Source: Oceanobacillus senegalensis
Lineage (GTDB): Bacteria > Bacillota > Bacilli > Bacillales > Amphibacillaceae
Assembly: GCF_900176885.1 (NCBI RefSeq)
Contig: NZ_LT839648.1
Coordinates: 3,018,403-3,060,103, forward strand
Direction: 5' to 3'
Length of the DNA: 41,701 nucleotides
Part shown: positions 24,935 through 35,141 of the stretch, in pieces
Layout: every line of letters starts with the position of its first letter
Position numbering within the stretch: the first letter of the stretch is position 1
Notes under the pieces: model-generated
What the model saw: the letters and a program-made list of their open reading frames with translations, nothing else
The model's database searches: none
Told to the model about the DNA's origin: nothing
Made by a program: the position numbers and the translations under genes

Positions 24935-25123
24935 AATGATATCGCGAAAGCTCTCGGCGTAACTACCGACTATTTAATAATTGGGGAAAACAAAGATTCG
25001 GAAATAGAAAAAATCCTCAACGAACCAAAAACAAACATCATGTTTAAAGACTGGGAAAAGAATGACGAACAACGTGAGGAAGCTTTGAACTTTATTAAAT
25101 TTCTTATTTCTAAGGATGAATAA
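24935..25123 (+). pseudogene. C-terminal part of an XRE-family phage/ICE repressor
   Basis: The frame reads NDIAKALGVTTDYLIIG, then a linker and DWEKNDEQREEALNFIKFLI before a stop. The first part is the last helix of a Cro/cI-type helix-turn-helix domain (IAxALxVTTDYLL); the second is the usual dimerization tail of small phage and ICE repressors. The recognition helix and start are missing: upstream, another frame (KSRRKAIGEVVIEALKKHKG, 24855-24914) takes over. It is a deletion relic belonging to the same vanished element as the integrase fragment at 25553. Confidence 0.7.
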
Positions 25124-25239
25124 AAGTGAAAATAATAAATTTTGCGTCGCCTTTACATAACTATATGCGATCTTGTATAGGTCGCTTTATTTATAGATTT
25201 ATTATAGATATATTTTTCTAGGTAAAAGGGGTAGGGGGT

Positions 25240-25552
25240 TTGGATAATTTATCGACTATAATCTTTTTAGTTGGAGTTATTAGTTTTTTAATCAGTATTA
25301 TCATGGTTGTTGTTAATGTAATCAGAAAAAAAATCACCAAAAGTACCCGCTAGGTGGGTTGCTGGGTTTGTTTTGTTAGCTATTGGTGGGATTATGATTA
25401 TGCCAACTTCTGAAACAGAAACAACTTCTTCAAATGTAGAAGTTGAAAAGGTGTCCAATAAAAAGAAAGAAGAAAAAGAGAATAAACTCCCCATCAATGT
25501 AATAATTAATCGATTTAATGTGGAACAGCGATTTGCTGAAAAGAGGTTATAA
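25240..25552 (+). pseudogene. Frameshifted small membrane protein of the integrated element
   Basis: From the TTG at 25240, behind AGGGGG, the frame reads DNLSTIIFLVGVISFLISII, a membrane helix, and stops shortly after a run of eight A at 25326-25333. In the next frame the protein continues RKK, then SPKVPARWVAGFVLLAIGGI, a second helix, and a lysine/glutamate-rich tail to 25552. Such two-helix proteins with a KKP-K-RW link are common beside integrases and repressors in Gram-positive phages and ICEs. One base change in the A run would restore a single protein of about 104 residues, so it is either a recent pseudogene or a slippage-dependent gene. Confidence 0.6.
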
Positions 25553-25792
25553 ATGTATCGCAATAAACTGTTATTATTCAAATGTTTTGGAGATGGCCCT
25601 CCAGATCCATCTACGGGAAAAATAAAATTAATAAAGCTTAGAGGAAAAACGCACATGGAAAAGGTTGGTCATGAGGATATGAAAACAACCATGAAGATTT
25701 ATACGCATGTTACAAAGAAAATGAAAGAAGATGCATCAGCTAAAGTCAAATATTTATACGGGGATGCATTGTCTCAGATAAACATAAAATAA
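25553..25792 (+). pseudogene. Tyrosine integrase with an internal deletion
   Basis: The 79-codon frame joins the N-terminal arm-binding part of a phage-type integrase (GDGPPDPSTGKIKLIKLRGK) directly to the last part of the catalytic domain (VGHEDMKTTMKIYTHVTKKM), which holds the GH motif and the nucleophilic tyrosine in IYTHV. The roughly 250 residues that normally lie between, including the first catalytic arginine, are gone. It cannot recombine DNA. It marks the right end of an integrated element next to groEL. Confidence 0.8.
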
Positions 25793-25823
25793 AGCACCCC
25801 GATTTGGAGTGCTTTATTTATTT
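25791..25823. terminator. Terminator between integrase remnant and groEL
   Basis: AAAGCAC pairs with GTGCTTT, with an inner CC/GG pair, and T-rich sequence lies on both sides. It can stop transcription from either direction and may now serve groEL. Confidence 0.75.
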
Positions 25824-25894
25824 TCAAATACGTTTTGTATAAAATGTTACCTTTTTGTTACCTTTTGGATAAATAAGGCGTTGAAAATCCCCCT

Positions 25895-25917
25895 AAACCC
25901 TTGTCATGACAGGGTTT
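25895..25917. repeat. Palindrome at the groEL side of the element, attachment-site candidate
   Basis: The 23-bp sequence AAACCCT-T-GTCATGAC-AGGGTTT is nearly a perfect palindrome and lies 12 bp beyond the groEL stop codon. Being between groEL and an integrase remnant it could be an att core or the old groEL terminator stem; it is not followed by a T run on the minus strand. Direct repeats of GTTACCTTTT lie at 25847-25868 beside it. Confidence 0.45.
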
Positions 25918-25929
25918 AATTGGTTAGAT

Positions 25930-27612
<1,683 letters not shown>

Positions 27613-27624
27613 TTAAATCGCTTT

Positions 27625-27909
27625 TTACTCAACGATTGCTAAGATGTCATTTTCACGTAAAATTAAGTATTCTGTACCTTCATATTTCACTTCAGTACCA
27701 GCAAATTTTGAGAAGATAATACGGTTACCTTCTGCAACTTCAAGTGGTAATTTCTCACCGTTGTCCAATACGCGACCAGTACCAACAGCAACGACTTTAC
27801 CTTCTTGTGGTTTTTCCTTTGCAGAGTCTGGAAGTACAATTCCGCTTGCGGTTTTTTCTTCTTGTTCAACAAGCTCGATAATAACACGATCTCCTAGTGG
27901 TTTAATCAT
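27625..27909 (-). CDS. groES: Co-chaperonin GroES (Hsp10)
   Basis: This 94-residue protein forms the seven-membered lid of the GroEL chamber. It has [20 protein letters not shown], the mobile loop [15 protein letters not shown] that contacts GroEL, and the C-terminal [19 protein letters not shown]. The ATG at 27909 is nine bases from AGGAGG and gives the usual length; the ATG six bases further upstream is too close to it. Confidence 0.98.
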   Translation of the reverse strand: MIKPLGDRVIIELVEQEEKTASGIVLPDSAKEKPQEGKVVAVGTGRVLDNGEKLPLEVAEGNRIIFSKFAGTEVKYEGTEYLILRENDILAIVE

Positions 27910-27955
27910 GTACATTAGCCTCCTTGACTATCTATCATCATTTATTTTTATGTTG

Positions 27956-28022
27956 TTAGCACTCTTACCACTTGAGTGCTAATCACAATTCTTATAATAA
28001 TTAATTCCTAAAAAAAATGCAA
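27956..28022 (-). promoter_or_regulatory. groESL promoter with CIRCE operator
   Basis: The perfect CIRCE inverted repeat TTAGCACTC-N9-GAGTGCTAA at 27956-27982 is the binding site of the heat-shock repressor HrcA. Upstream on the minus strand lie -35 TTGCAT (28017-28022) and -10 TATTAT (27994-27999), 17 bp apart. The rest of the gap to 28271 contains only the promoter area of ydiL. Confidence 0.95.
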
Positions 28023-28271
28023 GCATTCTATCACTAAATTTAATAATTTTTTTCTAAAACTGTATCCCCTTTCAAAGGAACTTTCCATTCAGTTTATTCA
28101 CAGACTTCATAGTACATATAAATTCTTTCGATATGATAAAATAGTATGGATGCACGGAAAAATAAGTAAATATAATCTTAGAAAATGAATTTTTTCATTA
28201 TACCTATCAAAAATGATTAATATACTTATTAATGGTCAAACCTTATTTTAAATCAAAGGAGTCGTTTTCTA

Positions 28272-28973
28272 TTGCCTAAACGATATTGGTATGTCATTTT
28301 AACGTACATCCTAACACAGTTATCAAGTTTTCCGGCAGCCATTATTGCTCTAAAGTATTTCTCGGAGAGTTATACGGAAGTTGTAATCTATTGGAGTATT
28401 ATAAGCTTTCTCGGTGCATTGTTTATCATACTTTGGTTATTAAAACCTGATATGCAAATGCAACAGCATCGTGACAATTCCGGTGGCCAAGTGATTCTAT
28501 GGTCCATCATCGGTTTCTTTATGGCCTATGTGGTACAAGTTGGCGCTGCCATGATAGAAGTGAAGATATTTGGTATCGAAGCTGGTTCAGAAAACACACA
28601 AAACATTATCGGAATTTCTCGTGCCATTCCATTATTTATGATTGTCCCTGCCATTGTTGCACCGATCTTAGAAGAAGTTATTTTTCGGAAAATTATATTT
28701 GGTAGGCTGTATAAGCGGATGAACTTCTTTTTCGCTGCATTACTTTCTGCGTTAATATTCGGTGCCATTCACGGCGAGCTACAGCATCTATTAGTGTATT
28801 CATCAATGGGATTTGTTTTTGCTTTTCTTTATGTAAAAACAAAACGAATTTTAACTCCCATTATCGTTCATGCTGCACTAAATTCCATGACTGTTATTGC
28901 TCAGTACTCCTTGTCACCAGAAGAAATACAAAAACAACTAGATCAATTGCAGATGATCGTTTTTGGAGGTTAA
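28272..28973 (+). CDS. ydiL: CPBP-family intramembrane metalloprotease (YdiL-like)
   Basis: This membrane protein of 233 residues belongs to the CAAX-protease/bacteriocin-processing family. The three active-site motifs are present: EEVIFRKIIFGRLY, the histidine in FGAIHGELQH, and HAALNSM near the end. Around seven to eight helices are visible. It lies beside groESL as ydiL does in B. subtilis. The TTG start at 28272 has AAAGGAG 11 bases upstream. Its substrate is not known; the family includes proteins for maturation of peptides and for immunity. Confidence 0.88.
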   Translation: MPKRYWYVILTYILTQLSSFPAAIIALKYFSESYTEVVIYWSIISFLGALFIILWLLKPDMQMQQHRDNSGGQVILWSIIGFFMAYVVQVGAAMIEVKIFGIEAGSENTQNIIGISRAIPLFMIVPAIVAPILEEVIFRKIIFGRLYKRMNFFFAALLSALIFGAIHGELQHLLVYSSMGFVFAFLYVKTKRILTPIIVHAALNSMTVIAQYSLSPEEIQKQLDQLQMIVFGG

Positions 28974-28979
28974 TTCATA

Positions 28980-29183
28980 ATGAAGGTTTCACTCATGCAT
29001 AACGCAATCTTTTTCTTCATACTTGGTGTAATATTTATTTTTATTGCCATTCAAACAGCAGGGGAATCCGTGTGGAGTACCTCAACTGTTATACTTGCCG
29101 CTGTTGCTACTTTTGACATTGGAGTTGCCATACGATCGTTACGTATTCATTATCGAACAAAAAAAAGGAAAAAGAAGGAGTAG
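28980..29183 (+). CDS. ydiK: YdiK-like small membrane protein (DUF4305)
   Basis: This 67-residue protein has two membrane helices (NAIFFFILGVIFIFIAIQ and TVILAAVATFDIGVAIRSL) and a lysine/arginine-rich cytoplasmic tail. It matches the YdiK/DUF4305 pattern and its neighbour ydiL is the same as in B. subtilis. It starts six bases after ydiL, with GGAGG inside the ydiL end, so the two are co-transcribed. The function is unknown. Confidence 0.85.
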   Translation: MKVSLMHNAIFFFILGVIFIFIAIQTAGESVWSTSTVILAAVATFDIGVAIRSLRIHYRTKKRKKKE

Positions 29184-29203
29184 TCACCTTAGACTGCTCC
29201 TTC
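29174..29203 (+). terminator. Hairpin at the end of ydiLK
   Basis: GAAGGAG-T-AGTC pairs with GACT-G-CTCCTTC around a short loop, overlapping the ydiK stop codon. The T run after it is short, so termination may be partial. Confidence 0.6.
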
Positions 29204-29313
29204 TCTATAAAGACAGTATTCGTAGTTCTTTTTCTCTTTCGTTCGCAGTTAACCTAAACATACCCCAAATTATGCCAAAAACAGCCTTCTTTTTAGTAAA
29301 TAAATTCCTATTG

Positions 29314-29949
29314 TTATTCTTTATCTAACGGATAATGTTTTAAGAAATATACGAGTGCTTGTAATTCAACCGCTAAATCAATGTGATGAACGCGTACATG
29401 ATTTGGAACCGTGATTCGAGCAGGAGTAAAATTAAGAATCCCATTAATACCTTCTTTCACTAGGTTTTCCGTTATAACTTCTGCTTCCGTCGATGGGACC
29501 GTTAATATGGCAACCCGAATCCCATCAAGCTGTTCGGATAAATCATCAATATGGTAGATTGGTACACCATCAATGTCCGAACCAACCTTCCTTTCATCTG
29601 CATCAAACGCTTTCGAAATTCGTATGTTATTGTTTTTTAAAAAACTATATTTTAAGAATGCGGTACCTAAATTACCAGCACCAATTAATGCAACTTCGGT
29701 CACTTCATGATGGTCCAATGTACTTCGGAAAAAACCAAGCAAGTATTCAACATTGTATCCATACCCTTTTTTCCCTAGAGCACCGAAATAAGAAAAATCT
29801 CTACGGATAGTTGCTGAATCCACTTTAACAGCCTCACTTAATTCCTTAGAAGATACTCGTTTTTTCCCTTGTTGATTTAGATTATTTAAAAAACGATAAT
29901 ATAACGGCAGGCGTTTGGCAGTAGCTTGTGGTATTTTATTTTGCTGCAT
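29314..29949 (-). CDS. rex: Redox-sensing repressor Rex
   Basis: This repressor of 211 residues senses the NADH/NAD+ ratio and controls fermentation and respiration genes. The N-terminal winged helix has [20 protein letters not shown] and [20 protein letters not shown] followed by [16 protein letters not shown]. The Rossmann domain has [14 protein letters not shown], and the C-terminus has FTPARITVP and the swapped helix [19 protein letters not shown] lies nine bases before the ATG. The location near groESL and ydiF is the same as in B. subtilis. Confidence 0.96.
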   Translation of the reverse strand: MQQNKIPQATAKRLPLYYRFLNNLNQQGKKRVSSKELSEAVKVDSATIRRDFSYFGALGKKGYGYNVEYLLGFFRSTLDHHEVTEVALIGAGNLGTAFLKYSFLKNNNIRISKAFDADERKVGSDIDGVPIYHIDDLSEQLDGIRVAILTVPSTEAEVITENLVKEGINGILNFTPARITVPNHVRVHHIDLAVELQALVYFLKHYPLDKE

Positions 29950-30023
29950 CGATTTTTTCCTCTCTTCATTCTAAATATTTTATTTCCTTATTAACATTAT
30001 CTTAACAGAAATTTCAATAAAAG

Positions 30024-30041
30024 TCGTGATATTTTTCACAA
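30024..30041. promoter_or_regulatory. Candidate Rex-binding site upstream of rex
   Basis: On the minus strand the 18-mer TTGTGAA-AAAT-ATCACGA matches the Rex consensus TTGTGAA-N4-TTCACAA at 12 of 14 fixed positions. It lies between the divergent rex and ydiF genes, about 75 bp before the rex start. Autoregulation is inferred. Confidence 0.6.
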
Positions 30042-30102
30042 TTAATTATGTTGTTCCCCCTTTACCAATGCGGTAGAATTAAAATATTGAGGTGAAATCA
30101 CA

Positions 30103-32034
30103 ATGATACTTATGCAACTTAATGGCATATCAAAATCCTTCGGTGCGGAAGAGATTTTGTCAAATATAAAAATAGAGGTAAAAGAGAATGATCGTATTGC
30201 TATTGTTGGGCGTAATGGCGCTGGTAAATCTACATTACTCAAAATTATGGCTGATGAACTTACCTATGATGAAGGGGAACTAATTAAACCAAAGGATCTG
30301 ACACTTGGATATTTATCCCAGCATATGTCTATCGAATCTGGAAAAACCATTTGGGATGAGATGCTTGAAGTATTCACACCTTTATTGAAACAGGAACAAG
30401 AATTAAGGAAATTAGAAAACAAAATGGAAGATGCTCATCGTCTATCTGGAGATGACTATGAAAAGTTACTAAAGGATTATGACCGCCTACAAATAGATTT
30501 CCAGACAAAAGGTGGATATACCTATGAATCTGATATGAAAGCAGTCCTGACAGGTCTAAATTTCCATGATTATGATTACCAGACACCTATCACGGAATTA
30601 AGTGGTGGTCAAAAGACACGTCTAGCATTAGGTAAACTATTATTACAAAAGCCACAGCTTCTCATTTTAGACGAACCGACCAACCATCTTGATATCGAAA
30701 CACTATCCTGGCTAGAAGGTTATCTCACGAGTTACCCGGGAGCCGTTGTTATTGTATCCCATGACAGATACTTCTTAGATAAAACAGTTTCCATTGTTTA
30801 TGAGGTTTCTCGACATAAAACCAAAAAATATCACGGTACCTATAGTAAATATTTAAAACTTAGGAGCATGGAATTTGAGCAAGAAATGAAGGCATTTGAA
30901 AAGCAACAAACTGAAATAAAGAAAATGGAAGATTTTATACAACGTAATATTGTAAGGGCCTCAACAACCAAAAGAGCACAAAGCAGAAGAAAGCAGTTAG
31001 AAAAAATGGATCGAATGGAAAAGCCTTTAGGTGATGAATCATCTGCTTCTTTTTCCTTTCAAATTAATCGCCGTAGTGGAAATGACGTGCTCAAAATAGA
31101 AGATCTTTCTTTTCGTTATGAAGATGCGGATACCAATCTATTTTCCAATATAAATCTTCATGTAAACCGTGGGGAGAGGATTGCACTTGTGGGCCCAAAT
31201 GGAGTTGGGAAAACAACCCTTTTAAAAGTAATCTTAGGGAGTCTGGCAAAAGCTGGTGGTAGCATCCAAGTTGGTACAAATGTACAAATCGGTTATTATG
31301 ATCAGGAACAAGCTAATTTGTCTTCTACTAAAACCGTGTTAAATGAACTCTGGGACGATTATCCAACGGTAAATGAAAAGGATATTCGCACGGTATTAGG
31401 AAACTTTCTATTCTCAGGTGATGATGTATTAAAGCCTGTTACTACCCTAAGTGGAGGCGAAAAGGCTCGCCTTGCTCTTGCCAAACTAATGATGCAAAAG
31501 GCAAATCTACTCATACTAGATGAGCCCACAAACCATTTAGACATTGATAGCAAGGAAGTTCTAGAGGCCGCCTTAATTGATTTTCCTGGAACCATTATAT
31601 TTGTTTCTCACGATCGCTATTTTATTAACAAAATCACCGATCAGGTGGCAGAAATGAAGCGTGATGGGATAACCATTTATCTAGGTGACTATGATTATTA
31701 CCTAGAGAAAAAAGAAGAAGAAGCAGAACATAAAAGTTTAGAACAACTAGAACTAGAAAAACCAGTAGAAAAAAAGGCTCCAAAAAAACGAAGCTACAAA
31801 GAAGAAAAACAACTGCAAAGCCAGCTTCGTAAAAAGAAAAGACGTATTACAGAACTTGAAGAAACCATTGAAGAATTAGAATTACAAATTGCGGAACTTG
31901 AAGAAAAGATGACAGAACCAGAAGTGTTTCAAGATCATGAAAAATCCTATGAACTGAATGAACAAACTACGGAACTAAGACAAAAAGTAGATGAACATAT
32001 GGAAGAATGGGCCCAACTGCAGGAAGAAGTATAG
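30103..32034 (+). CDS. ydiF: ABC-F ATPase (YdiF-like ribosome-associated factor)
   Basis: This soluble protein of 643 residues has two ABC ATPase domains and no membrane part, as in the ABC-F group that acts on the ribosome exit or peptidyl-transferase region. The first cassette has Walker A GRNGAGKSTLL, signature LSGGQKTRLALGKLL and Walker B LLILDEPTNHLDIE; the second has GPNGVGKTTLLKV, LSGGEKARLALAKLM and LLILDEPTNHLDID. Between them a charged linker (residues about 245-310) includes ASTTKRAQSRRKQLEKMDR, the P-site tRNA interaction motif region. The C-terminal coiled coil begins near residue 560. GAGGTGA precedes the ATG. Confidence 0.94.
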   Translation: MILMQLNGISKSFGAEEILSNIKIEVKENDRIAIVGRNGAGKSTLLKIMADELTYDEGELIKPKDLTLGYLSQHMSIESGKTIWDEMLEVFTPLLKQEQELRKLENKMEDAHRLSGDDYEKLLKDYDRLQIDFQTKGGYTYESDMKAVLTGLNFHDYDYQTPITELSGGQKTRLALGKLLLQKPQLLILDEPTNHLDIETLSWLEGYLTSYPGAVVIVSHDRYFLDKTVSIVYEVSRHKTKKYHGTYSKYLKLRSMEFEQEMKAFEKQQTEIKKMEDFIQRNIVRASTTKRAQSRRKQLEKMDRMEKPLGDESSASFSFQINRRSGNDVLKIEDLSFRYEDADTNLFSNINLHVNRGERIALVGPNGVGKTTLLKVILGSLAKAGGSIQVGTNVQIGYYDQEQANLSSTKTVLNELWDDYPTVNEKDIRTVLGNFLFSGDDVLKPVTTLSGGEKARLALAKLMMQKANLLILDEPTNHLDIDSKEVLEAALIDFPGTIIFVSHDRYFINKITDQVAEMKRDGITIYLGDYDYYLEKKEEEAEHKSLEQLELEKPVEKKAPKKRSYKEEKQLQSQLRKKKRRITELEETIEELELQIAELEEKMTEPEVFQDHEKSYELNEQTTELRQKVDEHMEEWAQLQEEV

Positions 32035-32051
32035 ATAGTATGATAAAAACA

Positions 32052-32093
32052 AAAAACACGGTGATATGGAATAAAACATATCACCGTGTTTTT
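32052..32093. terminator. Bidirectional terminator between ydiF and rodA
   Basis: A perfect 17-bp stem, AAAAACACGGTGATATG with its complement, encloses an eight-base loop. It serves the converging ydiF and rodA genes from both sides. Confidence 0.95.
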
Positions 32094-32099
32094 CTGCGA

Positions 32100-33272
32100 C
32101 TATTTAAATAAATAATCATTCTGGATGGTTTGTTCAACAGAAATTCGGTAAACGATTCCCAAGCCAATCATGGTGGATAAAACCGAGCTTCCTCCATAAC
32201 TAATGAGAAGAAGAGGGATACCAGTAATCGGCATAATGCCTAAAGTCATTCCGATATTTTGAAAAACATGTATCAAAATTAAACTTAAAAAACCAAAACA
32301 ATAATAGGATCCGAATGATGAATACTTATAAATACTCAAACCTAATGTTACCAATTTATATAACAGCATAAAATACAAGAAGATGACTAATGCACTTCCA
32401 ATAAATCCAAAGCTTTCCCCAATAATAGAAAAGATAAAATCCGTTTGTGCTTCAGAATAATATACTTGTACACCACTTAAACCTTTTCCAAATAGTTGAC
32501 CAGAACCTAGTGCTGTATGAGCCCGATCAAAATGCCAATTTGCATCACTAGAAGTTTGCGTTGGGTCAAACCATGTCAAAATACGATTTATTTGATATTC
32601 CTCAATGCCAAGAAATTGCTGTGCCATGACGGGAAACTTGATAATTAACCCAAGTGCAGCCCCGCCTAGAGCACCTCCCAACACAACCAATCCAGAAATG
32701 ATTTTCCAACTTATCCCTGATAATATGATCATCATTCCTAAAATAAACAGATAGACCATGGAAGTCCCAAAGTCCGGTTGTTGCATAATTAGAAAGACTG
32801 GTAAAATGACAACCATAATAAGCTTAATTAATAATAACGTATCTGTTTGTAAATTTGCAGCTTCATATTTGGATTTATGAATCGTTATAACTCGTGCGAG
32901 GTATAATATTGTTGTTATTTTTGCAAATTCAGCTGGCTGTAAAGATAAGCCTGGTAGAGTGAACCAACTCTTTGCACCATTTACGGGCTCAGCAATAAAG
33001 TCTGGACTTATCAACAAGATAAAAAGAACAAAGACCCCTACGATATATACATAAACACTAGCCTTATAAATTTGCTCTATATCAAGATATTGAATAGCAG
33101 CAACAAGGAGTATACCTATTGAAAACCATACAATTTGCTTTAATACAAAATTCTCATCCTCATACTGTTCTAATTGCTGTGCATTGTAAATCGAAAGTAA
33201 ACTTACACAAACAAATAGAATGAAAAGGGCGATTAAATCTGTTTGAAAAAAATAAGATTGCTTCTTATTCAC
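32100..33272 (-). CDS. rodA: RodA/FtsW/SpoVE-family peptidoglycan glycosyltransferase
   Basis: This SEDS-family membrane enzyme of 390 residues polymerises lipid II into glycan strands with a partner penicillin-binding protein. About ten helices are visible. Conserved motifs include NGAKSWF and LQPAEFAKI, QQPDFGTSMV, HTALGSGQLFGKGLSGVQVY, EAQTDFIFSIIGE with the catalytic aspartate, and PITGIPLLLISYGGSSVLS. The GSGQLFGKG spacing and general length fit RodA-type proteins for side-wall growth. No transpeptidase gene lies beside it. In B. subtilis it is not located between ydiF and tsaD, so it appears to be a lineage-specific insertion in this conserved block. Confidence 0.88.
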   Translation of the reverse strand: MNKKQSYFFQTDLIALFILFVCVSLLSIYNAQQLEQYEDENFVLKQIVWFSIGILLVAAIQYLDIEQIYKASVYVYIVGVFVLFILLISPDFIAEPVNGAKSWFTLPGLSLQPAEFAKITTILYLARVITIHKSKYEAANLQTDTLLLIKLIMVVILPVFLIMQQPDFGTSMVYLFILGMMIILSGISWKIISGLVVLGGALGGAALGLIIKFPVMAQQFLGIEEYQINRILTWFDPTQTSSDANWHFDRAHTALGSGQLFGKGLSGVQVYYSEAQTDFIFSIIGESFGFIGSALVIFLYFMLLYKLVTLGLSIYKYSSFGSYYCFGFLSLILIHVFQNIGMTLGIMPITGIPLLLISYGGSSVLSTMIGLGIVYRISVEQTIQNDYLFK

Positions 33273-33441
33273 CGTATTTCACCAAATTTCTTCCCGTTTA
33301 AAACGATGAAGGATGTCAACCTATAATCCTCCATCCCCACAAGTATTGTAATACATGATGGCCCAACTTACTAGTCGTGAATGTTCTAGTTTACAATAAG
33401 AAGAGACAACTGTTGATATAATATGACATATTTTTTTCACT

Positions 33442-33650
33442 TGTGGAAAATCTAGATTATCAACATTACTATACCAACTATCCACAACATAAAATATCTA
33501 AAAACGTTGAAAACATAAGTTATGAACAGAGTTATGCACAATATCCACAGATTTTGAGATTTTTATACACAATTTTTATTAACAAAACTTATCCCAATAC
33601 GACAGGTTTCAACATACTTATACACAAACCTGTAGATAACTTTATCCAAA
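33442..33650. other. DnaA-box cluster (probable DnaA titration/binding site)
   Basis: In the 406-bp A+T-rich gap between rodA and tsaD I count three exact TTATNCACA boxes: TTATGCACA at 33532-33540, and TTATACACA at 33563-33571 and 33618-33626. At least seven boxes have one mismatch: TTTTCCACA (minus, 33442-33450), TTATCAACA (33457-33465), CTATCCACA (33478-33486), TTATGAACA (33520-33528), ATATCCACA (33541-33549), TTATCTACA (minus, 33631-33639) and TTATCCAAA (33642-33650). Most point the same way. B. subtilis has a stable DnaA-binding cluster beside gcp (= tsaD), one of several known to restrain replication initiation. An open frame of 98 codons across this region (33443-33739) is not protein-like. 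Confidence 0.82.
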
Positions 33651-33678
33651 ACGATAAAAATAGACAAATATTGACATA

Positions 33679-34689
33679 TTACTTCAATATTAAAGAGGCA
33701 TTGGCATTTAAATCTAATCCAGAACGTTTTCCTTGTTGATAATTAATCGTGCCAGCTGCTGCAATCATTGCTGCATTATCTGTGCAAAGCTTTAACGGAG
33801 GGACAGATAATGGAATCGATGTTTGAGAAAATTTCTTTTCTAGCTCGTTTCGCAATCCCCTATTTGCTGCTACTCCTCCAGCAACAATAACTTGTTTCAC
33901 CTTATATTCCTTTGCTGCTCGTAACGTTTTTTCTGTTAAAACGTCAATCACACTCGCTTGAAAGCTAGCAGCAATATCTTCATCCTTTAATGTTTCCCCA
34001 CGTTGTTTGGCATTGTGAATTTTATTAATGACGGCTGATTTTAATCCACTAAAACTAAAATCATAACTTCCTTCCTCTAACCAAGCACGAGGAAAATCAA
34101 TGGACTCCTCTCCCTCAGCTGCTAATCTGTCAATATGTGGACCACCTGGATAAGGAAGATGCAGCATTCTTGCTACTTTATCATAGGCTTCTCCTGCAGC
34201 ATCATCTCTGGTCTCTCCAATCACTTCATAGGAACCGTGTTCTTTCATTCGTACTAGTTCCGTATGTCCACCTGAAACAATCAGAGCTAATAAAGGAAAT
34301 TCAAATTCTTGTTCAAGACGGTTTGCATATATATGACCTGCTATATGATGCACCCCGACTAATGGCTTTTGTTTAGCAAAAGCTAATGCCTTTGCAGTAT
34401 TAACTCCTACTAGTAATGCACCGACTAGTCCTGGACCCTGTGTAACGGAAATAGCATCAATATCATCCCATGTTAGACCTGAGGTTTGAAAGGCTTCTTC
34501 CAATACAATAGTCATTTGCTCCACATGATGTCTGGATGCAATTTCCGGTACTACTCCACCAAAGCGTTTGTGACTCTCAATCTGAGAGGCTACAACATTT
34601 GAAATAATTTCAGTACCATTTTTTACAATTGCGACGGCTGTTTCATCACAGCTTGTCTCGATTCCTAAAATCATTGTATCCTTTTTCAT
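33679..34689 (-). CDS. tsaD: tRNA N6-adenosine threonylcarbamoyltransferase TsaD
   Basis: This enzyme of 336 residues transfers the threonylcarbamoyl group to A37 of ANN-decoding tRNAs (t6A) together with TsaB and TsaE. Features are [31 protein letters not shown], the iron/zinc-binding [20 protein letters not shown], the block [19 protein letters not shown], and [12 protein letters not shown] at the end. The ATG at 34689 overlaps the rimI stop codon as ATGA, so I prefer it to an ATG at 34704. The gene was formerly called gcp. Confidence 0.97.
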   Translation of the reverse strand: MKKDTMILGIETSCDETAVAIVKNGTEIISNVVASQIESHKRFGGVVPEIASRHHVEQMTIVLEEAFQTSGLTWDDIDAISVTQGPGLVGALLVGVNTAKALAFAKQKPLVGVHHIAGHIYANRLEQEFEFPLLALIVSGGHTELVRMKEHGSYEVIGETRDDAAGEAYDKVARMLHLPYPGGPHIDRLAAEGEESIDFPRAWLEEGSYDFSFSGLKSAVINKIHNAKQRGETLKDEDIAASFQASVIDVLTEKTLRAAKEYKVKQVIVAGGVAANRGLRNELEKKFSQTSIPLSVPPLKLCTDNAAMIAAAGTINYQQGKRSGLDLNANASLILK

Positions 34690-35141
34690 GATAAATTCAC
34701 CCACATTACAATAGCATCTTCTCCGCTATCGGTATAATAATTTTTTCGAATTCCACCAGGTACGAGTCCAAATTTTCGATAAAGCCTTTGAGCGGCAATA
34801 TTCGAGACCCGTACCTCTAATGACAGTCGTTTTGCACCAATATGTTGAAGCAATTGTATGACAAAACCAAAAAGCCTTTCACCCAGACTTTGACCACGAT
34901 AATCGGGCATGATGGCGATATTAGTTATTTGAGCATCATCAACTACGATCCATATCCCTACATACCCAACGATTTTCTCGTCAACCTCCAAAACAAAGTA
35001 ATGAGCATGATGGTTATCCACAATTTCCTGATAAAAGACATCGGTTGTCCAAGGTGTTGTAAAGGACGCCCTTTCCACTTCTAGCACCTGTTCAACATCC
35101 GTAAACTCCATCTTCCGAATAACGACTTCACTCATGCTCAT
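34686..35141 (-). CDS. rimI: Ribosomal-protein-alanine N-acetyltransferase RimI
   Basis: This GNAT acetyltransferase of 151 residues acetylates the N-terminal alanine of ribosomal protein S18 and perhaps other proteins. It has [14 protein letters not shown], the acetyl-CoA loop [19 protein letters not shown] (a Q/RxxGxG/A variant), [22 protein letters not shown] and the final [16 protein letters not shown]. The start at 35141 overlaps the tsaB stop codon as ATGA; the gene likewise overlaps tsaD by four bases, so tsaB-rimI-tsaD are translationally coupled. Confidence 0.93.
   Translation of the reverse strand: MSMSEVVIRKMEFTDVEQVLEVERASFTTPWTTDVFYQEIVDNHHAHYFVLEVDEKIVGYVGIWIVVDDAQITNIAIMPDYRGQSLGERLFGFVIQLLQHIGAKRLSLEVRVSNIAAQRLYRKFGLVPGGIRKNYYTDSGEDAIVMWVNLS

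Noticed and set aside
24744..24962. 72-codon open frame at the left side of the element relic
   Set aside because: The first half is not protein-like; the piece KSRRKAIGEVVIEALKKHKG may be a scrap of a coding gene but it runs out of frame into the repressor remnant, so it is mentioned there only.
33443..33739. 98-codon open frame between rodA and tsaD
   Set aside because: Its residues (many Tyr, Asn, Ile, Gln) simply reflect repeated TTATNCACA-like boxes, it overlaps the tsaD end, and it has no ribosome binding site.
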